Shown here: piece by piece, positions 1 through 11,071 of the stretch
How positions within the stretch are numbered: position 1 is the first letter of the stretch
How the letters are laid out: each line of letters opens with the position of its first letter
From: Mactromeris polynyma
Taxonomy: Eukaryota; Mollusca; Bivalvia; Venerida; Mactridae
Assembly: GCA_032209605.1 (NCBI GenBank)
Contig: JASFXZ010000005.1
Span: 28,942,905-29,006,904 of the forward strand
Length of the DNA: 64,000 bases
Direction of reading: 5' to 3'
Made by a program: the position numbers and the translations under genes
Notes under the pieces: generated by a model
Seen by the model: the letters and a program-made list of their open reading frames with translations, nothing else
What the model was told of the DNA's origin: nothing
Database searches by the model: none

Positions 1-17
1 ATCGTACAGCGGCGCTC
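1..17. repeat. Terminal fragment of CRE-rich element family E
   Basis: The 17 bases are identical to the right end of the family E copy that ends at 857, so the window edge cuts such an element or keeps its last bases. Confidence 0.6.
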
Positions 18-632
18 TAATAATAAAGATAGTTACCGGATTGTGGATCAAGGCGTCTGAATTCATCGGTACCATGCTGTAGTACATTATCCAGAGGGCG
101 CCAGTGATTACGTATGACGTAAACAAATGCTTGTGAAGTGTCACACGAACGCATTTCAGCTGTCTGAAAGTAGACATAAATTGTAAGAGAAAATGTTGGC
201 ATGATATATGAAACATTATTGCAAAATACATCTGTATGTAGATCTACACGCATTATGTTTATTTTTGCATGTGTCGCGTTCAAACTAAAAAGGCCACTGT
301 ACTTAATTCCTAACTCGTTCTGAATTTGATTTGCATTTAAAAAGGACGAAATTGCATAGGTCATCACCTCCATTACGCAATGTCTTACCCTTCGATTTAG
401 TTGATACTGTTTAATGCATATCATCATAAAGGTCTTCAACAAAGATTTAGAATGGAACCATAAGTTAGAACAGACTGTCGGAAATAACAATATGAACGAT
501 TGATAATGTATTTATATACAGTCTGCCCACGACAATCTTTGAACTTACATTGTTAACATAATGAAAGTAAAAAGTTTAAACGATGTTTTGTAGTAAACAA
601 ACCATTTGTAATTGGTGACTTGTTCATGAAAT
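18..632. other. No recognisable feature
   Basis: A minus-strand open frame covers 17-490, but it shows no domain, no credible splice sites and no resemblance to a receptor transmembrane region. It is treated as chance. Confidence 0.5.
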
Positions 633-857
633 GAGCGCTGCTATGGGATTTACAACCTCTTCTGGAAGTGGCGTCTTTTTAAGACAACGCAACATGTGAT
701 GTCACAATTTGCAAGCAGGAAACACTATTTACTCCATTTGTTTTCATATTGCCATATGGGGCAAATATTGTTTACTGTCAGTACATGGTGACGTCATATG
801 TGACGTTTTCTGGAAATGACGTCACTTAAAGAGGTTGGAAATCGTACAGCGGCGCTC
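633..857. mobile_element. Family E element (MITE-like, CRE-rich)
   Basis: The ends are GAGCGCTGCTATGGGATT on the left and ATCGTACAGCGGCGCTC on the right. The interior has 'gcaagcaggaaac', a 'ccatatgg' core and two TGACGTCA sites (near 791 and 818). The same architecture recurs near 5871, 6819, 14741, 25130, 33086 and 55880. The class is not known to me; inverted ends and no coding capacity suggest a non-autonomous DNA element. Confidence 0.75.
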
Positions 858-2080
858 AAATGATGATTCTTAATCAAGATTGTTTAAATTTAATGTGGAA
901 TTTAGTCGCTACGAAAAAGTATGAGTGGAATTTAAGGGGGAATTATGGGGGCTAGAATCTGAACCTTAAATTGCACATAATATAGAAAACTTACCGGAAT
1001 AACGAAAATATTATCAAAGACATGACAAGTAGAACAATGGAAATACCGAAGCCATAATAATACATGTACAGCACTCTCTTGTGGTTCTGAAACATATAAA
1101 AGACGACAACGATGTAATTCGTAGTCGTGCATATTTATGACGTTACTTCTATAAATAGCACGAAATAACAACAACGACAACAACCATGTTTCAAGGAAAT
1201 CCTATGCTCGTTTCTAAGAGGACAGTTACATTTTTTGCCTTTTACGGTTTTTTTTCAATCAATAAAACCAGATAAAATGATTTTCACTAACATAATCACA
1301 CGATTCATGAAAAAATACAGTCAAACGTTCAACAGCTTTACACATAGGCCTGCTATAAGGACACAAACATAAAATAGTTTTATTAATACATATACCTAAA
1401 CGTGTATAAAAAGACAGCCGCTCTGCTTATCAAGCAGTAAAAGTGCAAAGTGTTATTTTCATTTGCTCGAAATGAAGTACATTTAATGTAAATAATACAT
1501 TTTTGTCACGATAGCAACCAAACATATGTATTTCCTCATTCTTGCAAAAAAAAAAATATGACGGATGTTTATTTATGCTCGTTCTGAACAATATTTATCC
1601 GATTTCTGGAATATTCCCGTTTTCAACGGATACGGTCTTGTCGGGCTGTATCGTGTGATGGTCTAAAAAATAGATTTTCCAACCTTGGCGGCTACGTAAT
1701 TACACTATTAAGACACATCATGATAAATTTTCCGACTTAAGAGTACTGCATTTCAATTTATCAGTATAATGACTGAATCCATTTATATAAACCCATATTT
1801 TAGCACAAAAACGCCTAAAGTGATAAATAACCCAACATTTATGGTATAAGTTACGCATTATTTCATAATTCTTCTATTTATAGAACGTTATGATATAATA
1901 TTCACATAAAACTGTGTAGAACGTTCTTATAAAGTATGAAGAATTACGCCATTACAAGCATGTTACTTTGACCTTACATATTTTACGCGCCTATCTAATG
2001 AATAATGTACGGTTACCTTGACAAATAAGTAACACAACTCATATAACTATTATCGTATCCGATGCCTCTCACATCCTACC
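858..2080. other. AT-rich stretch without recognised features
   Basis: No domain-bearing open frame and no obvious dispersed repeat. Two 'tagaacgtt' motifs occur near 1880-1925. Confidence 0.5.
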
Positions 2081-3047
2081 GATGTACTGCAGTATTGCGT
2101 ACCTCGATATATTGTAGTATTGCATACCTCGATGTATTGTAGTAATGCGTACCTCGATGTATTGTAGTATTGCGTACCTCGATGTATTGTAGTAATGCAT
2201 ACCTCGATGTTTTGTAGTATTGCATACCTCGATGTATTGTAGTATTGCGTACCTCGATATATTGTAGTATTGCATACCTCGATGTATTGTAGTATTGCGT
2301 ACCTCGATATATTGTAGTATTGCGTACCTCGATGTATTGTAGTATTGCGTACCTCGATATATTGTAGTATTGCGTACCTCGATGTATTGTAGTATTGCGT
2401 ACCTCGATATATTTTAGTATTGCGTACCTCGATGTATTGTAGTACTGCATACCTCGATATATTGTAGTATTGCGTACCTCTATGTATTGTAGTATTGCGT
2501 ACCTCTATGTATTGTAGTATTGCGCACCTTGATGTATTGTAGTATTGCGTACCTCGATGTATTGTAATAATGCGTACCTCGATATATTGTAGTATTGCAT
2601 ACCTCGATGTATTGTAGTATTGCGTACCTCGATGTATTGTAGTATTGCGTACCTCTATGTATTGTAGTAATGCGTACCTCGATATATTGTAGTATTGCAT
2701 ACCTCGATGTATTGTAGTATTGCGTACCTCGATGTATTGTAGTATTGTGTACCTCTATGTATTGTAGTAATGCGTACATCAATGCTTTGTAGTATTGAGT
2801 ACATCAATGTATTGGGTACCTCAATGTATTGTAGCATTGCGCACCACGATGTATTGTAGTATTGCATACCTCGATGTATTGTAGTATTGCGTACCTCGAT
2901 GTATTGTAGTATTGTGTACCTCTATGTATTGTAGTAATGCGTACATCAATGCTTTGTAGTATTGAGTACATCAATGTATTGGGTACCTCAATGTATTGTA
3001 GCATTGCGCACCTCGATGTATTGTAGTATTGCGCATATCAATGCTTT
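2081..3047. repeat. 25-bp minisatellite, ~39 copies
   Basis: The unit is close to GATGTATTGTAGTATTGCGT followed by ACCTC. The right-hand third carries a higher-order repeat of about 167 bp, containing a shortened unit with 'attgggtacctc', seen from about 2747 and again from about 2912. Because 25 is not a multiple of 3, three frames stay open as 25-residue repeats on the minus strand. These are not genes. Confidence 0.9.
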
Positions 3048-3348
3048 GTAGCCTTTCGCTTTTCAGAACAATGCAGTTTGACTGTACAAGGTGGTAGTTG
3101 CGTTTTATTTACTGTAAGAAGTTAATGCTTCTATACCTACCTCAAACAATGAGTGATCATAACACATTGTGTAATTGGTCCACACGTTGCCTGTAGCCGG
3201 ATGTCTGTACCAAGTACCGTCTATATTACATGTTTTCTTGGAATAGGCTGTAACATACAAAATACAATATCAAAATATATATTAATCATGATTGCTGCGT
3301 CATTTGTACTACAAACTGTATCTGAAATATGTGTCCATAGGACAAAAA

Positions 3349-3961
3349 TGCCCCCACTTCCAGCCTTTGTCACAAAAGCAAATGCCCCCAATTCCAGCCT
3401 TTGTCACAAGCGCAAATGTCCCCACTTCCAGCCTTTGTCACAAAAGCAAATGCCACCACTTCCAGCCTTTGTCACAAAAGCAAATGCCCCCACTTCCAGC
3501 CTTTGTCACAAAAGCAAATGCCACCACTTCCAGCCTTTGTCACAAAAGCAAATGCCACCACTTCCAGCCTTTGTCACAAAAGCAAATGCCCCCACTTCCA
3601 GCTTTGTCACAAAAGCAAATGCCCCAATTCCAGCCTTTGTCACAAGAGCAAATGCCCCCAATTCCAGCCTTAGTCACAAGAGCAAATGCCCCCACTTCCA
3701 GCCTTTGTCACAAGAGCAAATGCCCCCACTTCCAGCCTTTGTCACAAAAGCAAATACCCCCGATTCCAGCCTTTGTCACAAGAGCAAATGCCCCCAATTC
3801 CAGCCTTTGTCACAAGAGCAAATGCCCCCACTGCCAGCCTTTGTCACACAAGCAAATGCCCCCACTTCCAGCCTTTGTCACAAAAGCAAATGCCCCCGAT
3901 TCCAGCCTTTGTCACAAGAGCAAATGCCCCCACTTCCAGCCTTTGTCACAAAAGCAAATGC
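3349..3961. repeat. 34-bp minisatellite, 18 copies
   Basis: The unit contains TTCCAGCCTTTGTCACAAAA then GCAAATGCCCCCA. Variants alternate 'cccacttcc', 'ccacttcc' and 'cccaattcc', and 'aaaag' with 'agag'. One unit near 3601 has lost a base or more. All three plus-strand frames stay open, giving spurious Pro/Ser/Gln/Lys-rich translations. Confidence 0.9.
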
Positions 3962-3984
3962 TATTGAACGTTCATGTAAAGATG

Positions 3985-4235
3985 TAAAATTTGTGAAATA
4001 ATCATTAAGTCTAGCTGATATACTCTTGCACGCTCTGTATCCTTATGTTCAATAAGGACCATAACTTTGCACTTATGTGCGGAGCCAAACATGAAAACCA
4101 AGGTGCACGCCTACACATGCTGGTGAACATTACTGTAAAGTTTTGTGAGTCTAGCTAATATACTGTTAGAGATATTGGACACAATATTTTCTGACGGTCG
4201 GACAGACGGACGGACGAACGGGGGCATAAAAACTG
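3985..4235 (+). repeat. Dispersed repeat remnant with GGACGGACGAACG tract
   Basis: 'Agaccataactttg'-type text runs into a 'gacggtcggacagacggacg' tail followed by 'gggggcataaaaa'. I recognise this style as the 3' part of repeats abundant in bivalve genomes. It has no coding potential. Confidence 0.45.
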
Positions 4236-4831
4236 GTACAACCTCTACAGACAAGCACCCGTTTGGTGATGCATATTTCGGATGCTGTTGCTCAAGAGAG
4301 GCTAAATTGGTTATAAGTTTTACTACTGAAAAATTGATATTGTTGTTCAAAAACGCCATACACCCATTCACCATACTATTTGTGTCATAAACACACACCG
4401 GTTTTGTAAAATAGTATAAAAAATGCTTTGCAATTTGCGGTATACAGCAAAATTTAAAATGGCGTACGAAAGGCACAAGTTTGGATTAGCGAAAGCGTAC
4501 ACAATACGGAAATGGTTCAGGGCAAATAGTGGACCTTGTGAATTATTTTTTGCTCCGGTCATGACCTACTGACTGACTGTCCTAATGACCCTTCAACATT
4601 GACAGCTACAATAAATGGTCTGCTGGTTTATTATCGCATTGCACTCTATTTACTAATACAATACGTTTTCTCCGCCTTGTGTTAATTAATTCAAAGTCAA
4701 CCTAGTACATCATGGTCCTATACTGGTCAAAAGTGATCACCCGTCACTTTGTACTGAAATAATCTTCACTACTTTACGATAAATTTAAGGTGATCTAAAT
4801 GATGAAAGTGATTTTGATAATGATAATAATG

Positions 4832-4872
<41 letters not shown>

Positions 4873-5543
4873 AAGTATTTACTTTCAGAAGGTAACATTT
4901 CAAGGTGAAACAATAAATGTGCATACCTTTCTTACAAATTGGCCTTCTATTAACATGATATTCTTTGGGCAACAATCAAAACACGCAGACGCGCAAACAC
5001 GCATACACACATACGCACGCATACACGCACACTACAACAATATACAAGTACAACAATATACATTAATGTGGATGTCAAATAATAATCAACTTTAAACAGT
5101 TCACACACTCGTCGAAATTAACTATAAGATATTTTAATACAGGTTTAAAAGGATGTTTTTCGATTGTGCAATTCATTTGAATCATAAATGGTACAGCTTA
5201 TTGCAATCACTTTCAACAAAAAATCCACCAGTAGTTTTTGACAACTCCTATACGTAATAATACTGGCGGGTTTGCACATTTGACCAGTATAATCAACCCC
5301 TCCTAGACTGGTTCTTACACTTGATGTTGTTGTTGCTGTTGTTGCCCCAAATGTGATACACCATTTCATCAATTACTATAAGGAATGTCGACTCATTAAT
5401 ATGAATGAAAGTTTTCCAGACTCGATTAGACAGATGATTGTCGGTTTTAAATATGCATTTCATTAATAAAAGGCTTTTTATGTGTTTGTTGGCGTATTAT
5501 CAGTATACGTCACATATTTAAAACAGACCTATAAATTATAATA
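4236..5543. repeat. AT-rich stretch with (ATA)n and CA-rich simple repeats
   Basis: A trinucleotide ATA run spans about 4815-4875. A degenerate CA/CG purine-pyrimidine tract (acacgcatacacacatacgc) spans about 4980-5065. The minus-strand open frame at 5145-5372 has no recognisable domain. Confidence 0.6.
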
Positions 5544-5717
5544 CAGTCGGACCTCGTCCGTTCGAATTCATCGGGTCCAAAAATTGATTTCGAATAATAC
5601 TTGTTACGAATAGTCCATTTCAATTCGATGTGCATAAGAAGATACATCGAGTCCATATTTATTTCCATGATACCAAGTATTTGGATAGAAAGTTGTCGAA
5701 TAAACGAGGCCCGACTG
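5544..5717 (+). mobile_element. Family B MITE (pogo/Tigger-like), full length
   Basis: Inverted ends CAGTCGGACCTCG and CGAGGCCCGACTG are flanked by TA on both sides, as expected for TA target duplication. The interior is itself rich in TTCGAATT/AATTCGAA-like palindromes. Pogo/Tigger affinity is inferred from the end sequence and TA flanks. Confidence 0.8.
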
Positions 5718-5870
5718 TATCTTAAGCTATAATTTCCAAGTATTATCTAAATATAGTGTACAGAATATTTGCTATGTGTCTGAAAGTTGATTTTTACAAT
5801 GTTGAAGACATGATACCCAACAATTATATTAAAGCGTTTGCTTATCTGTTTTTCACATTTACATTGTACG

Positions 5871-6078
5871 TCTTCTTTAAGTGACGTCATTTTTAAAAAA
5901 CGTCACATGTGACGTCAACGTGTACTGACAGTAATATTTGCCCCATATGGCAATGTGAACACGAAGTGACCATATAGATTAAATAGTGTTTCCTGCTTGC
6001 AAATAGTGACATCACATGATGCGTTTTCTTGAAATGACGTCACTTACAGAAGAGGCTGTAATTCCCATAGCAGCGCTC
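5871..6078. mobile_element. Family E element
   Basis: Reverse orientation relative to the copy at 633-857, ending CCCATAGCAGCGCTC. Contains three TGACGTCA sites (near 5881, 5911 and 6036) and the 'tttcctgcttgcaaatagtgac' block. The left terminal bases are lost. Confidence 0.75.
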
Positions 6079-6818
6079 ATTTATACCTGTACTCCTATCA
6101 CGTGGTTCCAAAGTTCAAGTTACAACAAAATCTACTACAGAAACACACCTTGGGGAGGGGTGCATATTTCGGATGGTGTTGAGAGGTTGTTGCTTTTGAG
6201 AGATTTAATTGGAAGTAAGTAGTTAAAGCAGGAATATTGACAATATTGTTGAAGTGAGGTGATCGCTCTTGAGATATCTAATTGAAGAGAGGTTTTCGCT
6301 TTTGAGTGAGTTAATTGGTAGTAATTTTAACATCAGGACAACTGATAATTTTGTTGAGGAGAGATTATACTGTATATCATTTGCTATTCATTACTTCAAA
6401 ATGTTTAATGTGTCTGGTATTTATTTTCAAAATACTGATACGATCTATTTTTATTCGACTAGATATTAAGAGAACATTAACATTAATTTTGATATATCGG
6501 TGCTTCACATATTGTAAGCCGATGTATTTCTCTCTTAATGGATCATGATAGCACATTTATGACAGATAAGTATAAGTAACACAGTAATATACTATGTATC
6601 TTATGTCTTCACTAAACATTGTCGGTATTTCATACGGATATATTTCAAAAATACGAGCAGATAATGTCATTCCTCGGACGTTAAGACATCAAAATGTTAT
6701 ACATGACAGAAACAATGTCTTACTGTTCGCGTATAATCTAACACATTTGTAGCAAGACAATGTATTAATATAGCTCATCACAAATACGACGCTAAGAAAA
6801 CAAGAATCATCTCGTTAT
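6079..6818. other. Stretch with a weak local duplication
   Basis: From 6180 to 6320 the motif 'gttgcttttgagagatttaattg' recurs three times with drift, suggesting an old tandem duplication. The overlapping plus-strand frames at 6269-6469 and 6315-6548 show no domain. Confidence 0.4.
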
Positions 6819-7054
6819 GAGCGCCGCTCTACGATTTCCAACCTCTTTTTTAAGTGACGTCATTTCCAGAAAACGCAACATGTGATGTCACTATTTGCAA
6901 GCAGGAAACAGTATTGACGTCATATGGTCAATTCGTTTATATATGGCCATATTGGGCAAATATAACTTACTGTCAGTACATGGTGACGTCACACGTGACG
7001 TTTTCTGGAAATGACGTCTCTTAAAGAGGAGGTTGAAATTGTTCAGCGGCGCTC
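6819..7054. mobile_element. Family E element, both ends present
   Basis: Ends GAGCGCCGCTCTACGATTTC and GTTCAGCGGCGCTC are inverted. Three intact TGACGTCA sites lie inside, and one decayed site (TGACGTCT) lies near the right end. Confidence 0.8.
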
Positions 7055-7172
7055 TCATATAGATACATCTCGCAATATACTATCTAAGGAATGCGTTTAT
7101 GTAACGTGAACTATAAGTGTATTAATATGATACATTTATATGTAGTAAGCAAACCACGCACGGCGTTATATA

Positions 7173-7372
7173 TGGTATCGTGTAAAAGACGCTGCGAGGA
7201 GGGTGTTGGGTCGATAGTGTTTATGTGAAGGGCGCTGATGTTGGTAAGGCTTTGTGCGGTTGGCTTGGATGTGTGGAGGGAGTTGATGTGTGGAGGGCGT
7301 TAATAAGTGATGGACGCTGATGAGCGGAAGGCTGTGTGAGGTCGGCGTTGATAAGCAGAGGGCGTTGTGTAA
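7173..7372. repeat. Degenerate G-rich minisatellite
   Basis: Loosely periodic 'gtgtggagggcgttgat' units with strong divergence. The G+T-rich composition stands out from the AT-rich surroundings. Confidence 0.5.
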
Positions 7373-7933
7373 CCTTCAAATGGACAACACTTCATCGTTA
7401 CGATTTAATCTGCCAAACAAACAGTACCGCGTACTTCAGGGCGACCCATTCAAACGTTATCTGACTATCCGTTAATAAGGTGTGATTGTAATGGGACTGC
7501 CGCTTTCGGACTGAAAATTTATTGGTTTAAAGACATAGAAACTTGCATTTATACACACGCCCCAGGGTGACTGATATAAGACATCCAAGATAAGACAAAC
7601 ACGATTTTCATCTCATTGATTTATGATTGTTTTGTCCGTAAATATGTGCCCTGTACTTAAATGGTCAATATGTAAATTATGTTGTTTTTTTACTTCTTAC
7701 CCTTTTCCGCCTTCTTAACATTCTGAACAAGTAATTGATGATATGTGAGAGACACATTAATGGGAATAACGGAGAAACGAGGACCATTCGCCGGAAGTCT
7801 TATCATCATTCTCTTTACATACATACCCGGAAGTAATATGCATTAGATAAAAGTTCAACAAAATCACAAGGACGGAGGATGCTTTTTAAGTGGATTGGTT
7901 TTATAGGTCTATAAATATAGATATATCACTTGC
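7373..7933. other. Intron 5' portion next to exon B, no repeats recognised
   Basis: Anonymous sequence following the GC donor in gene orientation. Confidence 0.4.
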
Positions 7934-8047
7934 CTAAAGGATTGGAGAGAGAGATATACGCTGGACATTCTTGCATCGCGTCCTCACCAGCTTTCGTGTA
8001 GCCCCAACACTGCATTCGATCCCAGGTGGCATTGCAGTAAACGGCCC
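7934..8047 (-). CDS. Class B1 GPCR, hormone-receptor (HormR) domain exon (exon B)
   Basis: This exon of 114 nt has phase 1 at both ends. The acceptor is TTTACTTTTAG|GGGCC, with AG at 8049-8048. The donor is TTTAG|GCAAGT, a GC-type donor at 7933-7932 with otherwise perfect consensus. It encodes 37 whole residues with the family signature: AVYCNATWDRMQCWGYTKAG, then a segment ending in QECPAY. Cysteines at residues 4, 13 and 27 match HormR cysteines 2, 3 and 4, and Trp 8 and Trp 14 match the invariant W of WD and CW. NAT is a glycosylation sequon. Cysteines 5 and 6 should lie in the next exon, outside the window. Joined to exon A the junction codon is G+GG (Gly), and 16 residues separate cysteine 1 from cysteine 2, close to calcitonin-type receptors as I recall them. 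The CN-TWD...CW..T.AG...CP.Y pattern suggests the calcitonin/DH31 branch, but that is only a leaning. The domain assignment is much firmer than the subfamily. Confidence 0.9.
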   Translation of the reverse strand, partial: GPFTAMPPGIECSVGATRKLVRTRCKNVQRISLSPIL

Positions 8048-8287
8048 CTAAAAGTAAACAAACATTGAGAAATTAATGTTGAAAATAAGGAGCCGCAGTA
8101 TACAGCCCCTAAAATTAAACGAATAATGGGTAAGTATATGATGAAATTAAGGAGTTGCTGTTCACTGCCCCTAAAAATAAAACAAACGTTGAGAAATTAG
8201 TTTTGAAAATAAAGAGCTATAGTATACAGCCCCTTAAAATAAAACGAATAATGAGTAATCATATGATGAAATTACGGAGTTGCTGTA
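8048..8287 (-). repeat. Four tandem ~61-bp units duplicating the exon B acceptor
   Basis: Units begin near 8041, 8102, 8163 and 8226 on the plus strand and alternate in type (a-b-a-b), giving a higher-order period of about 123 bp. Each carries TTTTA(A)GGGGC on the minus strand. The second unit also keeps the first exon codons as synonymous variants (GCT GTA TAC TGC, versus GCC GTT TAC TGC in the exon). Candidate acceptors sit 61, 123 and 185 nt upstream of the real one. Two shift the frame, and the in-frame one at 123 nt meets a TAA. Confidence 0.8.
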
Positions 8288-8438
8288 TATAATAAGATCA
8301 CCTCATTCTTAAGAACACAATTTTCAAGTGCATTTTCACAATTTTGCTCTTTATTCAACCTCAATATTAAGACCACCTCAATAAAAAGACCAGTTGTCAA
8401 GGGTCCCAAGGGTGGTCTTATTATCGAGGTTTTACTGT
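8288..8438 (-). mobile_element. Family A MITE, left end decayed
   Basis: The right end GAGGTTTTACTG is intact, and the interior has 'aagaccacctcaat' and 'gggtcccaagggtggtctta'. The left inverted end is replaced by the tail of the duplicated splice-site array. Confidence 0.7.
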
Positions 8439-8807
8439 ACATGTCACGCTTAAATAAATACTCAGTGGTTGTGTTGGGAAATGGAAGTGAAATTTTATCA
8501 CGAATGACATACATATGTTTTGCTTAATCATATGACACATTGAAATTAACTCAGATGCTATTTACAGCAAAGGAAATGAATTCTCTTGTCATTTAATACA
8601 ATCATCACTAGGTTCATTTCCGGCAACAACACAAAAACTATAATTCATTGACATTTTTGTCCCTAGTTTTTGTCGATTAGCCTGTTATCATTTCGTGCCA
8701 AACCCCAATAACCTTAATCATAAAAGAAAGTACATTGAATCCATAGTTAAACAGTTTAACGAGTTTTACCTAATCACTTTTACAAGGATACCGACAGTAA
8801 AATAAGA
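8439..8807. other. No recognisable feature
   Basis: AT-rich, no domain, no repeat recognised. Confidence 0.4.
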
Positions 8808-9428
8808 GGGCCATGATGGTCCTGAATCGTTCACCCGGGAGCCTGAACATGGTGTTATGGTCCTGTGTCGCAAGGTGCAAGTTTCGTTGAAGTAAAGAGT
8901 TAAGAGTAATCAATATACTTATCATGTACAGGTTTCGGGAAAGTGACCAATCCCCCTAGTTTCCATGTTTTAATGAATCACACAATGTGAACAATCTTAG
9001 GTCACTAAATGAACATTTGTATGAACTGTTTCAAAAGAGGACCAGTTGTTTTTGACAAGAGTATTTTTGACTTTTCTACTATATACATAAAATTATGGGA
9101 AAAGTGGCTCAGTCCTCTGGCGGCCGTCATCTTTTACGAATGCAAATAATTTGACAAATCTTGGTAAAAGGTACCTTGAAAGTATATCGAAATTGGACCA
9201 GTAATTTTAGACAAGATTATTTTTACCATGGCAACCAGAGTTCTGCATGGAATGCACTTATTTGAACCATTTCAAAGGGTACCACATAATGATTACTTCT
9301 GTGGACTTTGGTCAAAGTTGACCAACTGGTTTAGGAGGAGAAAAACAGTTTAGAATAAGGGTGGACGGACGACGGACAGTAAGCGAATACAATAATTCAC
9401 CATAAGTATAGATCAGGTGAGCTAAAAC
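8808..9428 (-). repeat. Dispersed repeat ('gggccatgatggtcctgaatcg' type)
   Basis: Starts 'gagggccatgatggtcctga' and ends 'gatcaggtgagctaaaac', with a 'ggacggacgacggacag' tract just before the end. From memory this is a common bivalve repeat. It has no intact coding region. Confidence 0.55.
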
Positions 9429-9932
9429 AAGTTAAATCTGGTGCGCAACGACTGAAGCCCGACTGACCATTCGGAATTGACCACTACTAAACGTCTAGGC
9501 GTTCTACCATGCAAATCCTGGTGTCACTTTCTCCCGTTGTACACACAAACAGTTTTCAAAAAATCGACCTATTGATGCACAGAAAATATTGTGGGTGTGG
9601 TTGCGGAAGCAAACATTTTATTTCATACGGCCTCACAGATGTGTGATACTTCGGCTAATGACGATGGAATACGTTCTGTTTTTTAATATTTTAGATTATG
9701 ATAAATCCACTGTGTATGCATATCATTATATTTTACACAACAATAAATAATAAATATGACAGACGTATGTATTTACAAAAAGTGTCAACGCAGCTGCGAC
9801 TTCATGTATTTCTATTACTCGAAAGTAGATCTATATATATCAGTTATTTAACGGTATATTCTATAGCTCAACCATACATACACCCTTAATTACATTTTTA
9901 CGATGTAATTAAGGTATGCAAGAAAAATCTTT
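9429..9932. other. Anonymous stretch ending in a small palindrome
   Basis: A perfect 12-bp inverted repeat (CCTTAATTACAT / ATGTAATTAAGG) with a 7-nt loop lies near 9885-9915, immediately before the SINE. Confidence 0.5.
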
Positions 9933-10085
9933 GTTAGTGGTTAAGGCATCCGCCTTGGGAGCGGGAGGTCGATGGTTCGAATGACGATAGGAGTGCGTTC
10001 TGATATGGCCGGTTGGTGAGCCGCCAACTTGTTAAATAATGGTTACCATGTGCCTACCTGCCTGGTGCCTCGCATTAAAGGTTAG
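9933..10085 (+). mobile_element. tRNA-related SINE, family F (partial)
   Basis: The head contains an A-box-like GTGGTTAAGGC and a B-box-like GGTTCGAAT, followed by 'gtgagccgcc...ttaaataatggttacc' and 'cctggtgcctcgcattaaag'. Full copies in reverse orientation occur near 29026 and 42792. The head resembles a class II (Leu/Ser) tRNA. Confidence 0.75.
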
Positions 10086-11071
10086 AAATCGGAAAGTAAA
10101 TGTACTCAGAAAGTAGGTGTCAGAAAATGACTGGATCTTCAAGTAGGTTGACACTATAATAAATAAACACTTAATTTTACTTTTTACATATTTGAGAAGA
10201 AAAACTTGCCAATAAAAATATTTTTCAGTAAATTCGCCATATTTTTGAGAGATAAGACACTTAACTCCCAATTTTTTTCTTCCGGAATACATTTCTATGC
10301 ATAAGCTATGATTCATTGAATGTGATGATATTTGAAAAACATTTTTGATGTACATTTATACATAATGACCTTGTATGTTGTAAATCACGGAAAAATTCCA
10401 TTCCCTGATACGATAAATCAAAATTCCTAGTCGATTTGTCAAAATCTCTACTTTCGTTTTGACATCTAAAATCAGCTACTTTCTATTTAAGATCACATTA
10501 ATATAAAACTAACAGAAAGTATATTTTGTAAAACAAATGCAGTTTCAGTGGTTTGACACTATCATATAGCTATATGAGAAAAGACGAAAAATGTCATCCC
10601 GCTTTAAAGATGCATATGGCTCATCTGAATGTAAAATATTGAAATGGGCTTTAACCAGTATTGTTGCTTCATTGGCTAAAACATCTTTAATAAGAACCAT
10701 TGCTATGTACAACTGATGAAAACAATCGTGTTTTATCACGTTACTAACACACGAAACTTTTAAATTCACCCGCTTGTTAAAAATACTCGAAGATTTTCAA
10801 GTTTATGATTATACAAACTTCGTTTCAGCAAATACGTACAGAGGATTATGTTATTAGTGTATTCTTTGATTATGCATATTTATTCATGTTTTAACTATAT
10901 GAAGTATATTCTTCATCTTTGCTTAGGTAACAAATGAACACAAAATTGAGCATACTACAATATTAAAGGATATTGGTGCAGTCTATTTGGATATGCATTA
11001 TTAACAATCTTGAAAAAAACTTCTGAGCTTTATGTAGAGGTAGATATAATAAATACAAGTATGATTAATCG
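10086..11071. other. AT-rich stretch including a copy of family L
   Basis: About 10385-10520 is a reverse-oriented, divergent copy of the family L repeat seen at 23005-23225 and 49505-49675 (shared 'aaaatcagctact', 'ctactttcgttttgac'). The remainder shows nothing recognisable. Confidence 0.5.

Larger units (their letters stand above)
1..7933 (-). other. Start of the next GPCR intron (GC donor), acceptor outside the window
   Basis: This sequence is downstream of exon B in gene orientation. I looked on the minus strand for the expected next exon (cysteines 5 and 6, a G-x-W motif, then TM1) and found none. The following acceptor is therefore inferred to lie left of position 1. Confidence 0.6.

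Noticed and set aside
17..490. 157-codon minus-strand frame as the next GPCR exon
   Set aside because: No cysteine/G-x-W pattern, no TM helix and no suitable splice sites in the right phase.
2081..3961. CRISPR-like arrays
   Set aside because: Units are contiguous with no unique spacers, and the sequence is animal nuclear DNA.
3153..4001. 282-codon plus-strand open frame
   Set aside because: Driven by the 34-bp repeat, whose three frames are all open and none codon-biased.
7305..7330. CTGATGA motif as a ribozyme core
   Set aside because: No GAAA partner or stems nearby. It lies in a G-rich degenerate minisatellite.
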